From NCBI GenBank assembly GCA_022701365.1, contig JAKUHH010000236.1:1-64000 (forward strand): 64,000 nucleotides of DNA. The letters run 5' to 3'. Of this stretch, positions 57,915 to 64,000 are shown one piece after another; within the stretch, counting starts at the first letter, position 1; every line of letters starts with the position of its first letter. A program made the translations under genes and the position numbers. The notes below the pieces were generated by a model. The model made no database searches. It worked only from the letters and a program-made list of their open reading frames with translations, and was not told the DNA's origin. The DNA comes from Mycocentrospora acerina. Its lineage: Eukaryota; Ascomycota; Dothideomycetes; Pleosporales.

Positions 57915-58641
57915 TTAGTTGTTGTTCTTTCCCTTTCCGAGGAGGCCTGCAATGGCCGCGGCGGCACCTCCTGCGCCCGCCTTCTTTGCAGTTGTCGCTG
58001 CGTCGCCCTGGTTGGCGCCGAGAACGCCGTTGGGGGGGTTGGTGCCAGCAGCGTTGTTTTGTACACTTCCGCCGGAGATGCCACCCCTTGGGCTGACGTT
58101 CTTGTTGGCCTGGGCAGCCTTGTTCTGGTAGGCTTGGACGGCGGCGGCGTTGGGGGGGTTGATGACCATGACCATGCCTTGCTGGCAATGCTGGGCCTGG
58201 GAGCAGTAGATGTACATTGGCTGGTTGTCGGTGATGGGGACCATGAACATGGGTGTGTTGCCGGCCTGGCGGTTGTTCTTGTTTCGGCCGTTTCCGTTGG
58301 CCTTTGCGTTGGCACCGGCGGGTGCTGCAACGGGCTGGAAGTCGGAGAAGATGGCATTCCTTTCAGGCTGGCATGGCGTGTTGGCGTTGGATGAAGCGAC
58401 ACTGTGGTTCTGTAGTGAAGAGAAAAAAAGACATGGTCAGTGATTTGTGTGTCATGAGTGAAATGCGAGGAAAGCTTACCTGGGCAACAAAGTTGAAGGC
58501 AACCATATCTCCAGGCTGGGCAGTAATCGTGTTGGGTGTAAACTGGAACTTGTTGTTCGCTGCGACGGTGACCATCATTGTAGCCGCAGAAGCAGCCAGG
58601 CTCTGGGCAAGAACAGCGTAAACGATATTGGTGAAAAGCAT
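57915..58641 (-). CDS. Secreted cupredoxin-like protein (plastocyanin-like fold)
   Basis: Two exons: 58480-58641 and 57915-58409, encoding 218 residues, with a 70-bp intron in phase 0. A signal peptide (LFTNIVYAVLAQSLAASAA) precedes a cupredoxin domain: VTVAANNKFQFTPNTITAQPGDMVAFNFVAQ, then NHSVASSN across the splice. The type-1 copper ligands appear intact: His in NHSV, then Cys, His and Met in YCSQAQHCQQGM. The domain is followed by a tail rich in A, N, Q and G (about 85 residues), ending KGKNNN. This is the layout of fungal 'extracellular serine-rich'/plantacyanin-like proteins, some of which are GPI-anchored; a clear omega site was not seen. A role in copper binding or the cell wall is inferred. 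Confidence 0.92.
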
Positions 58642-61059
58642 CTTGAAAGTGGGGTTTTTTGTTGGTAGTGACGAAAAAGGTAGAAAAGGCGACGAAAGTA
58701 TCGAAAGGGATTATTAATTAAGAATGCAAGGTAATATAGGAATGCAATAGGTAGTTGATGCGATTGTCCAGCAGATCTGATCCTGAGGAAAGGATCGATT
58801 CGCATCCGTCCTATATAGTCGCTCGAGTCTACATGCTAGGAGCGGCTTTTTTCACTACTACATGTCATGTCGTTGGTGAAAGCGGAGCATGACCTTCCTC
58901 ACACACGCCTCGTCGGGTTTCGAGACAGATTCCGAGAGCCGAGACGTCTGAACATAGATGTGTCAAATGTTTCATGCCCAGTCTCATGCCAAGTCTCTTA
59001 CGTTTGGCGATCGTGATGTGAGCCGGGTGAACAACTACCCACTGTTACTGTATGACTGTAAAACCTACTGTGCGCCACCTTGCTGCCGCCACATGCAAAG
59101 CCTTGAAAGCGTCCAAGCATTAGGTTCTGTTCTTGTTTTGAACTCGCAATTCACAGTGGACCTAGCGGCCTTGCAACGAGCTGCATCCCTTGTATGCATG
59201 ATGCCTTTACCCACAAACCGGCAGCTCACACCAGGTGCAGTGCCTTGAGTTGAGTGAACATTTCCAGTGTCGCCTTTTCTGCGTCTTTGTTGGTGTTGTG
59301 GATGGTGGATCATTCCTGGTGCTAGGCTGCTGACGAAATAAGCGAGGTGACTGCTACTCATGTTTTGAACCCTGTACAACACGACAACTTGTCGCCAGGT
59401 TGACATCAGCTTCACAACCAGCCCATCGATCAGATTGTTCCCCGCAATTGCTAGATGAAGAAATAATTGTCTCAGCTACTTAGACTCACCTCTCCGCTCT
59501 TGCCTCGCCGAGATTGTCTATTCACCCTTGGCAAACATCAGCTCTGTTTGACGGTGCTATTCCACAATTGAGTTCACGGACAGGCAGAGAGCCTGTTTTC
59601 ATCTCACACGGCGTTGATATCGACGCGGTTTCAGAAGGGTTAGGCTCATACGGTGGGGAAGAGAATACTACAACATTGGCAAAGGCATGTTCACTAGTAC
59701 CATCAGCACAGTTATCCCTGAAACTATTCAAGAATTAAACCGCCCTGACAACATGTTTTATCCATGAACCCGGTTTGGAGACTTCTCCAGATACTCTAGC
59801 AGCTACGCGTTATCCTGGGCATGGAATTGAGTTGCATGAGCACAGTCGCGAAAATCCCGTCGAACGACCATGTATAGGGGAATATCCTGCGTAAGCTGTA
59901 TTGCGTTACTGAGATTTCCTGGAAGTCATCCTCGAGGATTTGATATGCTCTGGTGAATTGCTTGGTCTGAGAGGCGTGGAGCACCGTTCGTAAGCTCATG
60001 TGAGAAATAATCCAGAAAAGCACCGAGATGCTATTATAATACGGAACCGAGTACGAACATAGCATGAACCGTTATGGCTGAAAACTCTAGGGTGTCAAAA
60101 CCAGTGACATCTAGATCAAGACGATTACAAAGAGGCCGAAAAATATCCGAAACTGATTACTTCTGGTTGACAAACCTCATCGGTCATGATTCCAGCGGAG
60201 GTACCTCGATATGATTTAGCTTTAAACTGCGTTTAAAACATACTCCTACTCAAATGTAGAATCATATTCGTCAAGACATCGTCTAACAGTTATGAATAAA
60301 TTAATCTTCGAAACACAGGGGACCTATCTAGCGGTCATTTTCACTACCTTTACAGAAAATTTAGCGCGTCTATCTTCAGAACAAATGCTCATCTCGGCAT
60401 AAAGCTACCACTTGCTTTGGTCTAACTCGTCATGAAACCATTCAGTAACCATCCTGATGTGTTTGGCCAACTCCAAAAAGCTTCAATGTATGAGAAGTAC
60501 GGATTCTTGATTAAACACTAAAGGTGAATGAAAACCCATAGTGAAAAGGTTGTAAAGTGATAGAGCGCTTCTTGAAGCAGGACGGTATTGAGTTTGTCAT
60601 AGTGGAAGAGATGTTGTACAAGTTTAGCAAAAAGGTTCTTTCACCAATTTGGTACTCATGCTGGTCGAGAGAAGTTTGGAGTTGAGGTTGAAGAAATAGA
60701 AACGACTAGTCAGATCGTATTGAGATCGGGTTGTCAAAATCGTCAGGCTCAAAAATTCAAACGTGCTGTCACTTATCTATTTTCGTGTTGCACTGATAGG
60801 GGCAATCTTCTGGACACTTCGACACGTCAATCGCAATAGATATTGGATATTCTATATTTTGGAAAAATCCATGTGTAGCACGGCACAGTGTGGTTCCGGT
60901 TTTAAACGCAGAATTGGGACTTCCATGACGACGATCGAAACCTTGCCCCACTTGCTATCCCCATGTTCGTTTAACTGGATTGGGTTAGTAGAATTGGTGT
61001 TTCTCGTACGCGCGACGCGTTTTGCTGTTCACGTAACTTCGTGTGTATGGAACGTCATC
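58642..61059. other. Intergenic region
   Basis: 2.4 kb between the divergent cupredoxin and CHL1 genes. It becomes AT-rich after about 60.0 kb. Small ORFs (for example 59514-59738 +) have no supporting feature. A frame open from 60763 runs in phase into CHL1 but looks like leader rather than protein. Confidence 0.45.
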
Positions 61060-63767
61060 ATGGATAGTCGTTATCAGGAGCGTGATTTCCACCACCCATA
61101 TGAGCCGTACGATATTCAAAAGGATTTCATGAACGCTGTCTACAACTGCTTAAATGATGGCAAAGTTGGCATTTTTGAATCACCAACTGGAACCGGCAAG
61201 TCACTCAGTCTCATATGTGGATCCCTCACATGGCTCCGCGACTACCATCGGCAAACCTTTGAGCGTGGCTTTGAGATTGGCACAGAGGGTAGTGATGAAC
61301 CTCTGTGGATCCTCGAGCATGCGCAAAAGCTGCGGAGGCAAGAGGCGCTTTCACGTAAACAAGATCTTGACGATCGGATTGCCAAAATTAAAGCAAAGGA
61401 GAAGAAAGCCAAGGATAGGTATCAGAATGGAGATCCGCGTGTTAAGAGGCGGAAACTGTCCTCAGACGAGGCGAATGAGAAGGGAGATGAGGCGCAATTC
61501 GTCCTGGATGATTACGAGAGCGACAGAGAGTCGGACAACCGGGCGAAGACGGGCATATTCGACGATTCTGGGTTCTCTGCAGAAACTCAAACTCTAATGG
61601 CAAATCTTGGCTACTCTCTGGATGCAGCAAAGACGGAAGACGGAAACGCGGTTGACGAGCTGAAAATCTTCTTCTGTTCGAGAACCCACTCACAGCTAAC
61701 GCAGTTCTCGAGCGAGCTTGCGCGGGTTAAGATGCCACCTGCGATAGCTCCAGATGAGGAGTCGGATGTTAGTCGCGAAGCTTCACTGATAGAAGAGGTA
61801 AAGCACATAACTCTTGGCTCCAGAAAAAATCTTTGTATCAACAGTAAAGTCAACCGCCTCGGCAATGCCACCGCTATCAACGAGCGCTGTCTTGAGCTTC
61901 AGCAGTCCAGCGGTAGCACAGAGAGCAAATGTCCGCATATGCCAACGAAAGAGAGCGAGACTCTAGTTAACGAATTTCGAGACCATGCACTTGCCAAGAT
62001 TAGGGACATTGAAGATCTGGGCGCATTAGGGAGAAAGCTAGGAGTATGTCCATATTATGCTTCGCGACCGGCAACGAAGTACTGCGAGGTAAACAGAAGG
62101 ATCTTGTTCTTTGCTTATCCTATTGTATTGACTGCTACAGATTGTAACCCTACCGTACCCTTTACTCCTTCAAAAGTCTGCCCGTGAAGCACTTGGACTC
62201 TCCCTAAAAAACCATGTAGTCATTATTGACGAAGCCCACAATTTGATGGATGCGATTGCTGGTATCTACTCTGTTTCCGTGACACTCGACCAAGTACAAC
62301 AGGCACGCGCCCAGCTCACCGTGTACCTACAGAAATTCAAAAACAAACTCAAAGGCAAGAACCGAGTCTACGTCGCTCAAATAATTCGAGTGCTCGATTC
62401 GATAATAACATATCTGTTGTCGATTGACAAATCGAAGGAAACAGGGGATGGGTTAGTAGATATGGTCTCCATTATGGCCGGTAAAGGCGTTGATCAGATT
62501 AATCTCTATAAGCTCAATGAGTATCTTCAACACAGCAGACTTGCCCGGAAGGTTGATGGGTATACTGTTCACTCTCAACAAATGGCCGGGACCGTCAACG
62601 AGACGACAACTAAGATGACAGAAAAACGGGCTCCTAGACAGAATGTACCAGTTTTAATGCACGTACAGAGCTTCCTGCTGTCGCTGATGAATCCTTCGAA
62701 TGAAGGTCGCTTCTTCTACTCGAAAGAGGACGATACTGGGTTGACACTACGTTATATGCTTCTCGATCCGACGTATCATTTTAAAGACATTGTAGAAGAA
62801 GCTAGAGCAGTCGTTCTGGCAGGAGGAACAATGTCTCCGGTAGGTTGACGAGTGGTCCAGTGTGAAAGCACATGTTTCTGATGCAACACAGATGAGCGAC
62901 TACGAACAGCATCTACTATCATATCTTGATCCTTCCAAGATCGTGACACTGTCTTGTGGCCACGTCATTCCACCTTCCAATCTTTTAGCCATGCCCGTTG
63001 TACAGACCACGAGCGGTTCCGAGTTCGACTTTACCTTTGGCAATCGCAACAAAGACAAGACGATTGTGGATCTTGGAAACACCATTGTTAGCTTCACACA
63101 ACATATACCTGATGGCGTTGTTGTCTTTTTCCCCAGTTATTCGTACCTTGATACTTGCATTGCAGCTTGGAAGCGCATGACTGTTCCAGGGTCAAAACAA
63201 ACTTTCTGGGACAAACTTACTCAAATTAAACCCATTTTTCTCGAACAGCGGAGTGAACAACGTGCGTCAGACCAAATTTCTTCAGCTAGAGATATAGCGG
63301 TAGAATCTGTTCTCAGCGCGTACAGCACCGCTGTCGCTTCTGGAAATGGTCGTGGGGCATTGCTGTTTGCTGTTGTGGGCGGCACACTTTCAGAAGGCAT
63401 AAATTTTAGTGATGCGCTTGGCCGCGGTGTGGTTGTTGTAGGGCTACCATTTCCAAATCCTCATTCTGCAGAGTGGAAGGCAAAGATGCAGTATATTTCT
63501 TCCAAAGAAACCAAAAGAGGAGGCGACGGAAAGACTGTAGCCAGGGACTATTATGAGAATGCATGCATGCGTGCGGTCAACCAGTGTGTAGGCAGAGCGA
63601 TACGACATAAAGGAGATTACGCTGCCATCTTGATGCTAGACAAGAGGTATGGGAGTGTGCGCATTCAGAGCAAGCTACCCAAATGGATCAGAGCGAGTTT
63701 GGTAGGTGAAACGGATGTGAGGAATATTGAGAATAGACTGACTGCTTTCTTCGCTGGAAAACAGTAA
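61060..63767 (+). CDS. chl1: CHL1/DDX11-family Fe-S DNA helicase
   Basis: Three exons: 61060-62088, 62141-62839 and 62892-63767, encoding 867 residues (yeast Chl1 861); both introns are 52 bp. It is a superfamily 2, XPD-like 5'-3' DNA helicase needed for sister chromatid cohesion. The Q-like start is YEPYDIQKDFMNAVY. Walker A reads ESPTGTGKSLS, and the FCSRTHSQLTQF segment follows. Four cysteines for the iron-sulfur cluster lie in KNLCINSK, NERCLEL, SKCPHMP and GVCPYYAS (about residues 259-330). The DEAH motif is IIDEAHNLMD, and motif VI is QCVGRAIRHKGDYA. The N-terminal domain carries the charged insertion (about residues 95-190) typical of this family. The start at 61060 was chosen over in-frame ATGs further upstream because MDSRY plus the Q-like motif matches the usual length. 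Confidence 0.96.
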
Positions 63768-64000
63768 CTGCTAAAGAAAAGCTACGAAAGGATTCACTAG
63801 AAATGTAAGATTGAAAAGTCGCGATTCAGCAATTAAATTTTAGTTCTATACGAGTTCCCATATTGCAGCAAATTCTATTGAGGCCATTTGGACTCCGGAT
63901 TTGGCTTAGACTGACGCGAGGTCCGGTCGCACCTTCTCTATCGCGTGTCGTGTCTACAAAAGCTAACGTCAGCTCTCTCATGTCGATACGTACGCAATCT
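63768..64000. other. Right-edge flank
   Basis: 233 bp after the CHL1 stop. No gene was recognised before the window ends. Confidence 0.4.

Noticed and set aside
60763..61059. In-frame N-terminal extension of CHL1
   Set aside because: Family members start close to the Q-like motif; the extension has no targeting or domain features, so it is treated as leader.
1..64000. tRNA, rRNA and CRISPR features
   Set aside because: I looked for B-box-like GGTTCRANYCC motifs, rRNA and regular spaced repeats and found none convincing; a tRNAscan or Infernal run would be decisive.

Overview
The window looks like nuclear DNA of a filamentous ascomycete, most likely a dothideomycete of the Pleosporales type (inference). 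The genes carry many short introns (mostly 48-70 bp) with GTRNGT donors, CTNAC-type branch points and YAG acceptors. The left end holds a pogo/Fot1-class DNA transposon damaged by C-to-T and G-to-A changes of the kind made by RIP (repeat-induced point mutation). Most of the window is ordinary housekeeping gene space. I rebuilt exon structures by hand from splice signals and reading-frame continuity; for every complete gene model the exon lengths sum to a whole number of codons.

Layout. 1-1530: RIP-damaged transposase remains, with a single N at 508 joining two diverged copies of the same 212-bp segment. 1.8-6.4 kb (+): DEAH-box RNA helicase of the DHX29/DHX57/YLR419W type. 6.6-7.0 kb (-): thioredoxin-like protein. 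7.8-9.1 kb (-): unknown multi-exon gene with a clear 3' half. 9.6-10.6 kb (-): RBM42-like RRM protein. 11.9-14.0 kb (+): 6-phosphogluconate dehydrogenase in 13 exons, several of them micro-exons. 14.6-15.5 kb (+): LSM12-like protein. 17.1-18.2 kb (+): inositol-monophosphatase-family enzyme. 19.9-21.9 kb (+): mitochondrial GatB. 22.2-23.7 kb (+): disordered unknown protein. 24.5-25.1 kb (-): ribosomal protein uL15. 25.4-28.6 kb (-): SEC24. 29.4-30.1 kb (-): AP-2 sigma. 30.4-31.5 kb (-): cysteine-containing fungal protein of unknown function. 33.5-35.2 kb (-): ammonium permease. 37.6-45.6 kb (-): UTP20. 45.8-47.5 kb (+): CWF19L1/Drn1-like protein. 49.1-49.9 kb (+): secreted HNH-nuclease-like protein. 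52.0-54.3 kb (-): mitochondrial ABC transporter ATM1. 54.6-55.9 kb (+): AIM24-like protein. 56.5-57.0 kb (+): small SR-rich protein. 57.9-58.6 kb (-): secreted cupredoxin. 61.1-63.8 kb (+): CHL1/DDX11 helicase.

The genes serve unrelated core functions: RNA and ribosome biology (helicase, RBM42, LSM12, UTP20, CWF19L1, uL15), vesicle traffic (SEC24, AP-2 sigma), mitochondria (GatB, ATM1, AIM24), metabolism and nitrogen uptake (6PGDH, IMPase, ammonium permease) and genome maintenance (CHL1). There is no biosynthetic cluster, CRISPR array or other clearly new system. The features most worth a second look are the micro-exon cluster in the 6PGDH gene, the unknown gene at 7.8-9.1 kb, the divergent mitochondrial pair ATM1/AIM24, the unknown cysteine-containing, SR-rich and 39-residue membrane ORFs, and the assembly/RIP junction at the left edge. 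No tRNA or rRNA gene was recognised.
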